From Massilia eburnea (GTDB lineage Bacteria > Pseudomonadota > Gammaproteobacteria > Burkholderiales > Burkholderiaceae_D): a DNA stretch of 64,000 nt. The notes beneath the pieces were generated by a model. It did no database searches, was not told the DNA's origin, and was given only the letters and a program-made list of their open reading frames with translations. Every line of letters begins with the position of its first letter. Position 1 is the stretch's first letter. The stretch spans positions 62,001 to 126,000 of the forward strand of contig NZ_WNKX01000015.1 in the NCBI RefSeq assembly GCF_009720745.1, in the 5' to 3' direction. The position numbers were made by a program, and so were the translations under genes. Below, piece after piece: positions 17,016 through 26,088 of this stretch.

Positions 17016-17366
17016 GTGAAGAAAGCTAACCGCCATTTCCTGCACGTCTTGCTTGCCGTGCTGCTGGTACTGTCCCAGCAGCTGGGGATGGCGCACGCGG
17101 TTTCGCACTGGTCGGACTTCCGCCGCAGCAGCGAACAGCAGAATGCAAACGACGTCGATGGCAGTGGCATCAGCGCTGGCTTGGCGCTGGACCATAGCTG
17201 CAGCGAGTGCGCGGCCTTTGCATCCCTGGCGTCGGCGATCCATACGCCGAGCTTCACTTTCCCATCTGTCGACTACTGCGCGCCGCAAGCCGGCGTCGCC
17301 CTGCCGCAGCTGACCGATGCGCGTACCGTACGCGCTTACGATTCCCGCGCGCCCCCTCTGGCTTGA
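17016..17366 (+). CDS. Small secreted Cys/His protein upstream of the TonB receptor
   Basis: 116 residues from a GTG start (MKKANRHFLHVLL). A clear signal peptide ends near AHA at residue 27. The mature part contains a possible metal site, DHSCSECAAF, then HTPS, and ends in RAPPLA. This layout (short exported Cys/His protein ending in RAPP before a metal TonB receptor) recalls DUF2946-type proteins of copper and zinc loci, but the match was made by eye only. It begins 19 bases after the Hsp70-like gene and ends 80 bases before the receptor. Confidence 0.7.
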   Translation: MKKANRHFLHVLLAVLLVLSQQLGMAHAVSHWSDFRRSSEQQNANDVDGSGISAGLALDHSCSECAAFASLASAIHTPSFTFPSVDYCAPQAGVALPQLTDARTVRAYDSRAPPLA

Positions 17367-17367
17367 C

Positions 17368-17377
17368 ACAACGTTGT
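17368..17377. promoter_or_regulatory. Perfect palindrome upstream of the ZnuD-like receptor
   Basis: ACAACGTTGT is a 10-base perfect palindrome overlapping a TTGACA -35-like hexamer (17363-17368), 70 bases before the receptor ATG. It could be a metalloregulator site, although no good -10 follows at the expected distance. Confidence 0.3.
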
Positions 17378-17446
17378 AAACATTTTCTGCCGCCGTGGCT
17401 TATTGCTTTGGCCGGCTAACGTTTGTCGTATCCAGAAAGTCTGACT

Positions 17447-19426
17447 ATGAATTTCAAGTATTCCCTGCTGGCAGGCGCTGTCCTGTCGGCCGTATCCGCC
17501 ATTGCCCATGCCGATGATGGCGACGTGACCAAGGTGGTTGTGACCGCAAACCCTTTCCACCAGGGCGAAACCGAACAGATCCTGGTGCCGGCCAAGGTGC
17601 TGTCCGGCGATGAGTTGCGCGACAAGATGTCCAATTCACTGGGCGATACGCTGTCGTCGGAGCTGGGCGTTTCCACCTCGGCCTTTGGCGCCGGTTCTTC
17701 GCGTCCGATCATCCGCGGCCTGGAAGGGGCGCGGGTGAAGATGCTGGAAAACGGCATGGCCGTTTCCGACGTTTCGGGCCTGTCGAACGACCACGCGGTG
17801 TCCGCAGAAGGCGCGGTAGCGCACCAGATCGAAATCCTGCGCGGCCCGGCTTCGCTGATGTACGGTTCCGGCGCGATCGGCGGCCTGGTGAACGTGGTCA
17901 ACGAGCGCATTCCGCCAGCGCTGGAGCCAAAGCTGACAGGCCAGGTTGAAACACGCTATAGCAGCGTGGACGATGGCACTGCGACTTCAGGCACCATCGA
18001 TGGCGCCGTCGGCAAGCTGGCCCTGCACGTGGATGCCAACACCCGCCAATCCGGCGATTACAAGATCCCGGGCAACCGCGTGGAAGGCGATCCGGATTCC
18101 GCCTCCGGCCGCTTGCCGCATTCGGGCACGCATGAGAAAGGCGCCGGCTTCGGCGGTTCCTATATCGACGGCTGGGGCTATGTCGGCGCGTCGGTGTCCA
18201 GCCTGGACAACAAATACGGCATTCCAACCGCGGAAGGCTCGGCGATTGACCAGCACCAGGTCCGTTACGATTTCGACAGCCTGTTCAAGAACCCATTGCC
18301 GGGCATCGAGTCCGCCAAATTCAAGGCCGGGTATACCGACTACCACCACGCCGAACTGGGTGACGATGGCCAGCCGGAAGTAAAGTTCAAGAACCGTTCG
18401 GTTGAAACCCGCGCCGACGCGGTGCACAAGGCAATCGATGGCTGGCACGGCACCTTCGGCGTGCAGACCGAACTGACGCACTTCTCGGCCCTGAGCGCGC
18501 AAGGCGGCCCGGATACCGTGCCCGTCACGCGTTCGAATTCGTCGGCTGGCTTCCTGGTCGAGGAAAAGGAATGGGGCCCTGTCCGCGTGAACGCAGGCGT
18601 GCGCCTGGAGCACGTGAAGCGCGAGCCGGTATCCGGCCTGGATCGCTCGTTCTCGCTGCAAAGCGGTGCGCTGGGCGCCCTCTGGTCGTTCACGCCTGGC
18701 TACGCGACCGGCCTGACCCTGTCGCGCGCGCAGCGTGCGCCATCGACCGAGGAACTGTACTCCGGCGGTCCGCACGATGCGACGATTACCTATGACGTGG
18801 GCGACCCGAACCTGTCGAAGGAAACCTCGCGCAACGTTGAATTCTCGCTGCAGAAAACGGCCGGCCTGATTCGCTGGAAAGCCAATCTGTTCCGCAACAG
18901 CATTTCGGACTTCATCTACGGCCATGTCACAGGACGGATGCTGGACGAAGAGGGCCAGGATGGCGGCGAATTCCGGCAGCGCATCTTCAGCCAGGGCGAC
19001 GCCACGATCCGCGGCGCCGAAGCGGAAATCGAATACAACCCGCTGGCGATGGGCCTGAATGGCCGCCTGTTCGCCGATACCTCGCATGGCGACCTGAAAA
19101 ATGCCGGCAGCCTGCCGCTGCAGCCGGCATCGCGCGTTGGCGCCAGCATCGGTTACCGCACCCCTGTGTGGCGCGCCGGGGCAACCTGGATCCACGCGCA
19201 AGCGCAGGACCGCCTGGCATCGTTCGAAACCGCGCCGACCGGTTCCTACAACCAGGTCAGCGCCAACCTGTCATACACGCAAAAGCTGGCCGACATGGAC
19301 CTGACCTGGTTCGTGCTGGCGAAGAACCTGCTGAACGAAGACATCCGTGTTTCGACCTCGCTGCTGAAGGATGTTTCGCCGCTGCCGGGCCGCAGTTTCG
19401 TCTTTGGCGTGCGCGCCAAGTTCTGA
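17447..19426 (+). CDS. TonB-dependent outer-membrane receptor, ZnuD-like
   Basis: 659 residues from MNFKYSLLAGAVLS, with a signal peptide ending at AHA (about residue 22); earlier TTG codons in frame were not used. The plug domain reads LGDTLSSELGVSTSAFGAGSSRP, IRGLEGARVKMLENG, NDHAVSAEG and EILRGPASLMYGSGAIGGLVNVV, a combination typical of the neisserial zinc receptor ZnuD group. The beta barrel ends with a terminal Phe (VFGVRAKF). A His pair in DYHHAELGDDG could contact metal. Uptake of zinc or a zinc complex is likely, but other metals are possible. The small Cys/His protein precedes it. Confidence 0.88.
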   Translation: MNFKYSLLAGAVLSAVSAIAHADDGDVTKVVVTANPFHQGETEQILVPAKVLSGDELRDKMSNSLGDTLSSELGVSTSAFGAGSSRPIIRGLEGARVKMLENGMAVSDVSGLSNDHAVSAEGAVAHQIEILRGPASLMYGSGAIGGLVNVVNERIPPALEPKLTGQVETRYSSVDDGTATSGTIDGAVGKLALHVDANTRQSGDYKIPGNRVEGDPDSASGRLPHSGTHEKGAGFGGSYIDGWGYVGASVSSLDNKYGIPTAEGSAIDQHQVRYDFDSLFKNPLPGIESAKFKAGYTDYHHAELGDDGQPEVKFKNRSVETRADAVHKAIDGWHGTFGVQTELTHFSALSAQGGPDTVPVTRSNSSAGFLVEEKEWGPVRVNAGVRLEHVKREPVSGLDRSFSLQSGALGALWSFTPGYATGLTLSRAQRAPSTEELYSGGPHDATITYDVGDPNLSKETSRNVEFSLQKTAGLIRWKANLFRNSISDFIYGHVTGRMLDEEGQDGGEFRQRIFSQGDATIRGAEAEIEYNPLAMGLNGRLFADTSHGDLKNAGSLPLQPASRVGASIGYRTPVWRAGATWIHAQAQDRLASFETAPTGSYNQVSANLSYTQKLADMDLTWFVLAKNLLNEDIRVSTSLLKDVSPLPGRSFVFGVRAKF

Positions 19427-19463
19427 GTTTGCGTTAAATCAAACGCAGCCCGGAGACGCTTCT

Positions 19464-19484
19464 TATACTTTAGATAACAATCTA
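19464..19484 (+). promoter_or_regulatory. Possible -10 and small dyad before the Sel1 gene
   Basis: A TATACT hexamer (19464-19469) is followed by the dyad TAGAT-AACA-ATCTA (19471-19484), which would cover the transcription start. No convincing -35 is seen. Confidence 0.3.
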
Positions 19485-19501
19485 GGGTATGGGAGGCGGC
19501 G

Positions 19502-20446
19502 ATGGGCAAACGTCTGGCAGACCGGGAGCGCATCTTCCGGTGGTTCCTTGGCCCCGCTGAGCGGGGCGATCCTTATGCCCAGTTCAACCTGGCGCTTCTC
19601 TACAAAAACGGTCTTGGCGTCGATGCCGACCCGCGCCTGGCTTTCGGCTGGATGCGCATGTCGGCCCTGCAAGGCCTGGCCTTTGCCCAGAACCAGCTTG
19701 GCGCCATGTACTACAAGGGCCTGGGTACCGGCAACAACGATGCGGAAGCCGTGTACTGGTTCCGCCGCGCCGCGCGCCAGGGCGAAGCTGCCGCACAGCA
19801 AAATCTCGGCCAGATGTACCGTCGTGGGCGCGGCGTGCCCGTCAATGAGGAGATGGCGGTGCGCTGGTTCAGCCGCGCGGCGGAGCAAGGCGTGTCGAGC
19901 GCCCAGGCCCTGCTTGGCGAGGCTTACCTGAACGGCCGCGGCGTGGCGGCCGACTGCAAGCTGGCGCAAGCCTGGCTGCGCAAGGCCGCCGTACGCGGCG
20001 ACATCTACGCGCAATGCCTGTTGGGCAGCATGTACGCCCACGGCACGGGCGTGGCGCGCGACGCCGCACAGGCCTTGATGTGGTACATCCTGGCGGCGGA
20101 GGGCGGTTCGGTGCAGGCGCAATTCAGCGTGGCGGTCCTGTATGCCAATGGTGAAGGCGTGCAGCGCGACCTCGCGCAAGCAGTGCATTGGTACCGCAGC
20201 GCAGCTGAAAAGGGCGATGCGGCATCCCAGAACAATCTTGGCGTGCTGTATGCGACGGGCCAGGGCGTCAAGCGGGACGCAGCGGAAGCGCTGCGCTGGT
20301 ACCGCCGTGCGGCCGCACAAGGACATGCGCTGGCACGGCACAACCTGGAGGGCTTGCGCGGCGGTACTGCCGACACGGCTTTGCCGGATGAGCAATTTCT
20401 CAGCAAGGCTGATTTCGATCCGGAAGCGCGCAACAGTTCGCCCTGA
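19502..20446 (+). CDS. Sel1-repeat (TPR-like) protein
   Basis: 314 residues consisting of about eight Sel1-like repeats of 36 residues. Each has the pattern A..G...AQ..LG.MY..G.GV..D...A..W...AA.QG (for example AQNQLGAMYYKGLGTG and SQNNLGVLYATGQGV). No signal peptide or membrane segment is seen, so it is a cytoplasmic solenoid that should hold other proteins. GGGAGG lies eight bases before the ATG. Its partner cannot be read from the context. It converges on the next gene with only 5 bases between stops. Confidence 0.9.
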   Translation: MGKRLADRERIFRWFLGPAERGDPYAQFNLALLYKNGLGVDADPRLAFGWMRMSALQGLAFAQNQLGAMYYKGLGTGNNDAEAVYWFRRAARQGEAAAQQNLGQMYRRGRGVPVNEEMAVRWFSRAAEQGVSSAQALLGEAYLNGRGVAADCKLAQAWLRKAAVRGDIYAQCLLGSMYAHGTGVARDAAQALMWYILAAEGGSVQAQFSVAVLYANGEGVQRDLAQAVHWYRSAAEKGDAASQNNLGVLYATGQGVKRDAAEALRWYRRAAAQGHALARHNLEGLRGGTADTALPDEQFLSKADFDPEARNSSP

Positions 20447-20451
20447 GCAGG

Positions 20452-21018
20452 CTAGCGCTGTGCGGTAAGCGGGCGGTCGATGCTTGGCGCCAGCGCCAGA
20501 TTGGAAGAAAGGTGATCGAGCCCGGTTTGCGCATCGACGTTCTCAACGCGGATGCTGTACATGCCGCGAGCGAGGGGAATATTGCCGAGGCTGCGCGAGC
20601 GCTGGTTGGCCCATTTGCTGGCCACGCACATGGTATTCACCAGGCGCGAATGGATCACGGTATTGTCAGCCTTGCGGCGTACTTCGACCTTGAACGCCAT
20701 AGGCCGCCCATAGCTGGCGCGTTCTTGTTTGGAAACCTTGGACAGGTCCGTGCCTTCGATGCAATCTTCCATGCGGCGGTCGCCGAGGATGGAGATTTCC
20801 TGCTTGCTCAAGGAGTCGCCTGCCGGGTTGCTCACTTCGAGCTGGAGCGTGTAGCTCAGGTCCACCGGAACTTCCACGTCGGCAGTAACAACCGTGCCGG
20901 CTTCGGAAAGCTTGAGCGGTGCATCCTTGATCAGTTGCGGGAATTCGCACAGCGCGACCGTCGCCATCGCCAAGCCGACGATTGGTTTCTGGCACATGCT
21001 GTAGATGAAGGGACTCAT
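20452..21018 (-). CDS. Hypothetical exported protein, beta-rich
   Basis: 188 residues, family not recognised with certainty. The N terminus has a hydrophobic stretch (IVGLAMATVAL) that could be a weak signal or anchor; the following Cys does not fit a lipobox. The remainder alternates polar and hydrophobic residues as in a beta sandwich (TVVTADVEVPVDLSYTLQLE; YSIRVENV), and a DUF5625-like fold is one possibility. It starts 14 bases after the EAL-CBS-GGDEF gene on the same strand, so the two are probably cotranscribed. Confidence 0.65.
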   Translation of the reverse strand: MSPFIYSMCQKPIVGLAMATVALCEFPQLIKDAPLKLSEAGTVVTADVEVPVDLSYTLQLEVSNPAGDSLSKQEISILGDRRMEDCIEGTDLSKVSKQERASYGRPMAFKVEVRRKADNTVIHSRLVNTMCVASKWANQRSRSLGNIPLARGMYSIRVENVDAQTGLDHLSSNLALAPSIDRPLTAQR

Positions 21019-21032
21019 GGGTTCAATATAGA

Positions 21033-22862
21033 CTACGCTCCCTGCATTTGTAACCTTCGGTCAAGGAAAAGACTGTTGCCGTGTATCTTTTTGGCCTGCT
21101 TCTTTGCTTCCGCTGCGCTAGCCGCAATCTGGTGATGCGAGTAATACTGGCGCGGCTCGACGCGGATCACGCCGACGGATAAGCTCATCAATGAGTAAAA
21201 GACTTTCTTGCCCTGCCTGTCTTCGCTGATGTAGCCGCCGCGTTCGCGGTCTTCGTTGCTGTAAAAGTCGGCGATGGCGGTGCTGAAATCGCCAAGCACG
21301 GCCTGGCAGCGCGCTTCCCAATCTTCGCTCTGGAACAGGATGACAAAGTCATCGCCGCCGATATGGCCGACGAAGTCGCGGTTGCGGTCGCCGTGCTTGG
21401 CCAGGATATGCCCGGTCAACTGGATGACGTCATCGCCCCGGCGGTAGCCATAGACGTCGTTGAAGGGCTTGAAATGATCCAGGTCGACGTAGCATACCCA
21501 GAAGCGGGTGCCGCTTTCCAGCAGGCGGTCGATATGTTCGTTGATCGGCACGTTGCCTGGCAATTGTGTTAATGGATTCGCATAGCGCGCAGCATTGATC
21601 TGCATCTGCGTGATTTCCCGCATCAGGTCGTGGCCGGTACCCATGCCTGCATAGCTGCCGTCTTCAGTAATGATGAAGCCGTTGAACAGGTGGTGCGCAT
21701 CTGATTCCGCCATGCGGCAAGACAGTTCCTGCAAGCTGGTGTCGACGTCGGCAATGATCGGTTTGGCATCCATGAAAAGAGTGCATGGTTTCTTGCCATA
21801 CAACTCGCGCTGGTAAGGGCGTGCGAAGTGGTCGATCATGTCGAAACGCGATACCAGGCCAAGCGGGCGGCCACGGTCGACCACGGGGATGATCATCAGT
21901 TTTGGATCGGCCATGAAAATCTCATAGACGTCGTTATTGTTCATCGACGGCGGCACGGCGGCGACGTCGTGCAGGAGTTTGCGGATACTCACGGCATTTC
22001 TCTCGGCAGCGCGTTGCGGATAGACCGCCACGCCATTGCGGCCCAGAACCTTGACTACTTCCGCCGGCAGGGCCTTGGCCGGATGGGCATGCGGGCGTCC
22101 CAGGTGATAGCCCTGGCCATACGCCACGCCGAGGTCGCGCAGCACCAGTAGCTCGGCGGCTTTCTCGATGCCTTCCGCGATGACGAGGGTGTTGGATTTG
22201 TCGGCAATCTCCTGGATGGAGCGTACGAACTGCAGCTTGACCGGGTCGTGCTCGATACCCTGGATGAAGTGCATGTCGATCTTGACGTATTCCGGGCGCA
22301 GTTCGGACCACAGGCGCAGGCTGGAGAATCCTTCGCCCAGGTCGTCGATCGCGATCTGGAAGCCCATGTTCCGGTAGTGCAGGACCGCCTGGCGCATCAA
22401 CGCATAATCGTAGGTCGGCTGGTTTTCAGTCAGCTCGATGATGACGTTGGCGGGATTGAGGCCGAATTCGTGGATGTAGCCAAGGGTCTCGCCCTGCGTC
22501 CCGTCCTGCTGGCGTACCAGCGAATCGGGACTGACGTTCAGGAACAGTTTGCCGGGCAGCTGCAGCTCCGCAAAACGTTCCAGCACGATGCGGCGGCACA
22601 GGTATTCGACTTCGCGCGAGAGCTTATTGGCGCGCGCCACGCGGAACAGGTTGAGCGGCGAGTGCAGCGGGCTGTCGGATGGTCCCCGGATCAAGCCTTC
22701 GTAAGCGATGATCTCGCCGCTTTGCATGTGTACGATGGGCTGGAACAGGGCGTGCAACTGGCGGCGCTGGATGATGTCGAGCAGGTGCTGGCCTAGCAGT
22801 TCGTCCGGATGTGGGCGCAGGTAGGTCACGTTGTTCGGAAGTGTGGCTGCTGGTAGGCTCAC
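21033..22862 (-). CDS. EAL-CBS-GGDEF cyclic-di-GMP protein
   Basis: 609 residues. An N-terminal EAL domain (about 30-270) has EGL in place of EAL (IAYEGLIRG), while the other metal and catalytic residues remain: NVSPDSL, IIELTEN, IDDLGEGFSSL, VKIDMHFI, IAEGIE. Two CBS motifs follow (about 300-415; IIPVVDRGRPLGLVSRFDMI and GFIITEDGSYAGMGTG). The C-terminal GGDEF domain has GGDDF (HIGGDDFVIL) and DLDHFKPFND. Both c-di-GMP synthesis and hydrolysis are possible, with CBS domains as nucleotide sensors. There is no membrane segment. The dinucleotide balance cannot be predicted from sequence. Confidence 0.92.
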   Translation of the reverse strand: MSLPAATLPNNVTYLRPHPDELLGQHLLDIIQRRQLHALFQPIVHMQSGEIIAYEGLIRGPSDSPLHSPLNLFRVARANKLSREVEYLCRRIVLERFAELQLPGKLFLNVSPDSLVRQQDGTQGETLGYIHEFGLNPANVIIELTENQPTYDYALMRQAVLHYRNMGFQIAIDDLGEGFSSLRLWSELRPEYVKIDMHFIQGIEHDPVKLQFVRSIQEIADKSNTLVIAEGIEKAAELLVLRDLGVAYGQGYHLGRPHAHPAKALPAEVVKVLGRNGVAVYPQRAAERNAVSIRKLLHDVAAVPPSMNNNDVYEIFMADPKLMIIPVVDRGRPLGLVSRFDMIDHFARPYQRELYGKKPCTLFMDAKPIIADVDTSLQELSCRMAESDAHHLFNGFIITEDGSYAGMGTGHDLMREITQMQINAARYANPLTQLPGNVPINEHIDRLLESGTRFWVCYVDLDHFKPFNDVYGYRRGDDVIQLTGHILAKHGDRNRDFVGHIGGDDFVILFQSEDWEARCQAVLGDFSTAIADFYSNEDRERGGYISEDRQGKKVFYSLMSLSVGVIRVEPRQYYSHHQIAASAAEAKKQAKKIHGNSLFLDRRLQMQGA

Positions 22863-22981
22863 GATAGTGCTCTGGGCATGATGTCAACCCCGGCATTGTG
22901 TGCCGCAAATGTGACAGTATGATGAATGCCGGAAACACTTTTTGGCGCTACAATAAGCTTCCACGTCCATGACTGAGAACG

Positions 22982-23617
22982 ATGCCGAGCCAGTTGATTA
23001 GCCGTTCCGCCGCTTTGGCGGCCTTTTTGCTCACGGGGGCGGCCAGCGCTGCCGGCGGGATTAACGTGCACGTTACAGACGCCAATGGAAAACCGGTGAC
23101 GGACGCCGTGGTGTATCTGGAGGCCGAAGGCGGCCAGCAGTTGCCCAAGCCGCAGAAAGCAGGAGAAATCAGCCAGAAAGGCTTGAAATTCATCCCGCTG
23201 GTGACGGTGATCCAGACCGGCAGCAAGATCTACTTCCCGAACAACGATAAGGTGCGGCACCATATCTATTCGTTCTCGCCGCCGCACAAGTTCGACCAGA
23301 AGCTGTATTCCGGGACGACGGCCGAACCGCAGACCTTCGACAAGCCTGGCACCGTGGTCCTGGGCTGCAATATCCACGACAAGATGATCGCCTATGTTCG
23401 CATTGTCGACACGCCGTTTTTCGGCAAGACGGACGCCAGCGGAGCAGTGCTCGTCGATGCACCAGCGGGTAAATATGTGCTGAAGGCATGGCACCCCGAT
23501 ATCGTTGGCGGCAACCCGCAGGAACAGGCGCTGCGTCTGTCCGATGAGGCGGCCAGCGCCAGCTTCAGGATGCCGTTGAAGCCTCCAGTCACCGATCCAG
23601 ATTCTGCGGCTTACTGA
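22982..23617 (+). CDS. Cupredoxin-like exported protein (MauL-like methylamine utilisation family)
   Basis: 211 residues with a signal peptide ending near ASA at residue 23. A carboxypeptidase-regulatory-like strand region comes first (VHVTDANGKPVTDAVVYLE), then a plastocyanin-like fold with type 1 copper ligands: H93 or H94, C129, H132 and M135 in GCNIHDKM. It should bind one copper in the periplasm. No methylamine dehydrogenase gene is present, so the family name is not a functional call. Its stop codon is 4 bases from the ATG of the GGDEF-EAL sensor gene, implying joint expression. Confidence 0.85.
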   Translation: MPSQLISRSAALAAFLLTGAASAAGGINVHVTDANGKPVTDAVVYLEAEGGQQLPKPQKAGEISQKGLKFIPLVTVIQTGSKIYFPNNDKVRHHIYSFSPPHKFDQKLYSGTTAEPQTFDKPGTVVLGCNIHDKMIAYVRIVDTPFFGKTDASGAVLVDAPAGKYVLKAWHPDIVGGNPQEQALRLSDEAASASFRMPLKPPVTDPDSAAY

Positions 23618-23621
23618 CGCC

Positions 23622-25997
23622 ATGCGATTCCGAAGCCTCGAAAGCCGTATCGTTACACTGTTCCTGGTGTTGCTGATCGTGGTACAGCTGGTGGGACTGT
23701 TGGTGATCCAGCGCGGGATCGACAGCAATGCCCGCACGTCGATTGCCTCTGAGCTGGTCAACGGCAGCAAGGTCTTTGCGCGCCTGATGGATCAGAATGC
23801 CCAGAACCTGCGCAACGGCGCCAGGCTGCTGTCGCGCGATGCCGGCTTCCTGGCGGCGATCGGCAATACCGACCCGGACGACCGCGCCACCATCGAATCG
23901 GCACTGGCCAATCATGGCCGGCGCATCAAGGCATCGATGACCATGCTCGTGAGCCCGGAACGCAAGGTGGTTGCATCGACCAGCGATGCACAGGCTGCAG
24001 GCCTGGAGCATATGGTCATGAGCATGCTGGAAAAGGCGGAACAGGCTGATGGCGCGAACGGGATTGCGATCGTCGAGCGCTTGCCGTACCAGATCGTGGT
24101 GGTGCCGGTGAAGGCGCCGCTGACCATAGGCTTTGTCGTGATGACGTTCCCGCTCGATGAACGCCTGGCGCGCGACATGCAGGAAACCACATCGCTCCAG
24201 ACCCTGCTGCTGACGCGCGACAGCAAAGGGAACTGGTTGCCCGTTGCTTCGAGCCTGGCGCCATCGGCCGTCGGCAGCATCATGGCGCAGCTGCAGGGCA
24301 TGGGGCGCTTGCCGTCCGACGCTTTCGATGTGGACATCACCAGCGATAAACTCAGCGTGCGCATGACGCCAATCGGCGAGGACGACGGCCAGGTTGCCGT
24401 GGTCATGCTTGGCCGCTCCATCAACGAGGCGACCGCGGAATATGCGCGCCTGGAACGCTGGCTGCTTGGCTTGACGGCAGCCGGCATTGTGGTCTGCGTC
24501 GTCGCCAGCGTGCTGACTGCCAAGCGCATTGCCCAGCCCCTGCGCCAACTGGCCGATACGGCGAAAAAGCTGGAGCAGGGCGATTACAAGGTAAATATTG
24601 AATCCTCCCGGGCCGACGAAATCGGCGAGTTGGCGCATGCGTTCGGCAGCATGCGGGACGGTATCGCCAAGCGCGAACAGGAAGTCCGCCGTCTGGCGTA
24701 TTGGGACCCGCTGACAAACCTGCCGAACCGCGCCCAGTTCCTCTTGTTGCTGAACGATGCCATTGCTGACGCGCGCAAGCGCGCCGGCTCGGCGTATGTG
24801 CTGATGATGGACCTAGACCGCTTCAAGCACGTGAATGACGTGATGGGCCACAGCTTCGGCGATGCCTTGCTCAAGCAGGTGGCCGGCCGGTTGCTGCAGA
24901 AACTGGCCAACCGCCGTCATCCGGCCCAGGTGGCGCGCCTGGGCGGCGATGAATTCGCGGTGCTGCTGCCCGGCTCAGACCTGGACCAGGCGGTGGTGGT
25001 GGCGTCGGAGATCCTGCAGGCGCTGGAGTCGCCGCTCTCGCTGGACGAACAGATGGTCGACATCGGCGCCGGCATTGGCATTGCAGGCTTCCCCGATCAC
25101 GGGATGGATGGCGAAGAACTGCTCAGCAAATCCGAAGTCGCCATGTACGCCGCCAAGCAGCGCAATGAAGGTGCGGTGGTGTACGAAGACGCGATCGACA
25201 AGGGTAGCCAGCAAAGCCTGTCGCTGCTGACTGAATTGCGCCAGGCGGTTGAAAACAACGAGTTTCGCCTGTTCGTACAGCCCAAAGTGACGCTGGCGAC
25301 CGGCCGGGTGGTTGGTGTGGAAGCGCTGGTGCGCTGGCAGCACCCTGTGCGCGGCAATGTATTCCCCGACCAGTTCATTCCGTTCGCTGAGCAGACCGGG
25401 TTTATCCGGGTGCTGACGCACTGGGTGCTGGAACGTTCCGCGGAGTTGTGCCATGCGCTCGCGCAGCGCGGCATTCACCTGAAAGTGTCGGTGAACCTGT
25501 CGACGCGCGACCTGCTGGACCAGGAACTGCCGTTCAAATTCGGCGAAATTTTCATGCGCCACCATGTTTCGCCTGGCGCTTTCTGCCTGGAGATCACGGA
25601 AAGCGCGATCATGGACGATCCGGTACGCGCCCAGCAAACGCTGGAGCGCCTGCACGGCATGGGCTGCGACCTGTCGATTGACGATTTCGGCACAGGCTAT
25701 TCCTCGCTGGCTTACCTGAAACGCCTGCCGGTGGATGAACTGAAGATCGACAAATCATTTGTGCTGAACATGGCCAACGACGTGGGCGATGCGAAGATCG
25801 TGCGCTCCACGATCGACCTGGGACACAATATGGGCCTGCGCGTGGTTGCCGAAGGGATCGAAAGCGAGGCGGCCTGGCATATCCTGGCCGAGATGGGCTG
25901 CGACCAGGGGCAGGGCTATTTCATGAGCCGCCCAATGCCGGCGGACCAATTGGCCAGCTGGGTCGAGACTTGGCGCGCGCCGGCGCTGGCCGAATAA
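23622..25997 (+). CDS. Membrane-bound sensor GGDEF-EAL protein
   Basis: 791 residues. A first transmembrane helix (about 8-32) and a second (about 275-297, LLGLTAAGIVVCVVASVL) enclose a periplasmic Cache-like sensor domain. A HAMP linker follows, then GGDEF with an intact site (LGGDEFAVLLPG, DLDRFKHVND). The EAL domain is complete (GVEALVRWQHP, VNLSTRDL, LEITES, DDFGTGYSSL, LKIDKSFV, VAEGIE). It can in principle both make and degrade c-di-GMP. The cupredoxin-like gene directly upstream suggests a copper or redox signal for the periplasmic domain, which is inference. Confidence 0.93.
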   Translation: MRFRSLESRIVTLFLVLLIVVQLVGLLVIQRGIDSNARTSIASELVNGSKVFARLMDQNAQNLRNGARLLSRDAGFLAAIGNTDPDDRATIESALANHGRRIKASMTMLVSPERKVVASTSDAQAAGLEHMVMSMLEKAEQADGANGIAIVERLPYQIVVVPVKAPLTIGFVVMTFPLDERLARDMQETTSLQTLLLTRDSKGNWLPVASSLAPSAVGSIMAQLQGMGRLPSDAFDVDITSDKLSVRMTPIGEDDGQVAVVMLGRSINEATAEYARLERWLLGLTAAGIVVCVVASVLTAKRIAQPLRQLADTAKKLEQGDYKVNIESSRADEIGELAHAFGSMRDGIAKREQEVRRLAYWDPLTNLPNRAQFLLLLNDAIADARKRAGSAYVLMMDLDRFKHVNDVMGHSFGDALLKQVAGRLLQKLANRRHPAQVARLGGDEFAVLLPGSDLDQAVVVASEILQALESPLSLDEQMVDIGAGIGIAGFPDHGMDGEELLSKSEVAMYAAKQRNEGAVVYEDAIDKGSQQSLSLLTELRQAVENNEFRLFVQPKVTLATGRVVGVEALVRWQHPVRGNVFPDQFIPFAEQTGFIRVLTHWVLERSAELCHALAQRGIHLKVSVNLSTRDLLDQELPFKFGEIFMRHHVSPGAFCLEITESAIMDDPVRAQQTLERLHGMGCDLSIDDFGTGYSSLAYLKRLPVDELKIDKSFVLNMANDVGDAKIVRSTIDLGHNMGLRVVAEGIESEAAWHILAEMGCDQGQGYFMSRPMPADQLASWVETWRAPALAE

Positions 25998-26088
25998 TAA
26001 GCGGCGCGAAGCCCTTCGGAGAGTTACTTATTTGTCAAAGTTCACGTTATGATCCTTGCCGCATTCATAACTTCAACATGGACGACAA

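Noticed and set aside
22982..23617. Methylamine utilisation locus.
   Set aside because: No methylamine dehydrogenase or accessory mau gene is nearby; only the family name of the cupredoxin-like protein suggests it.
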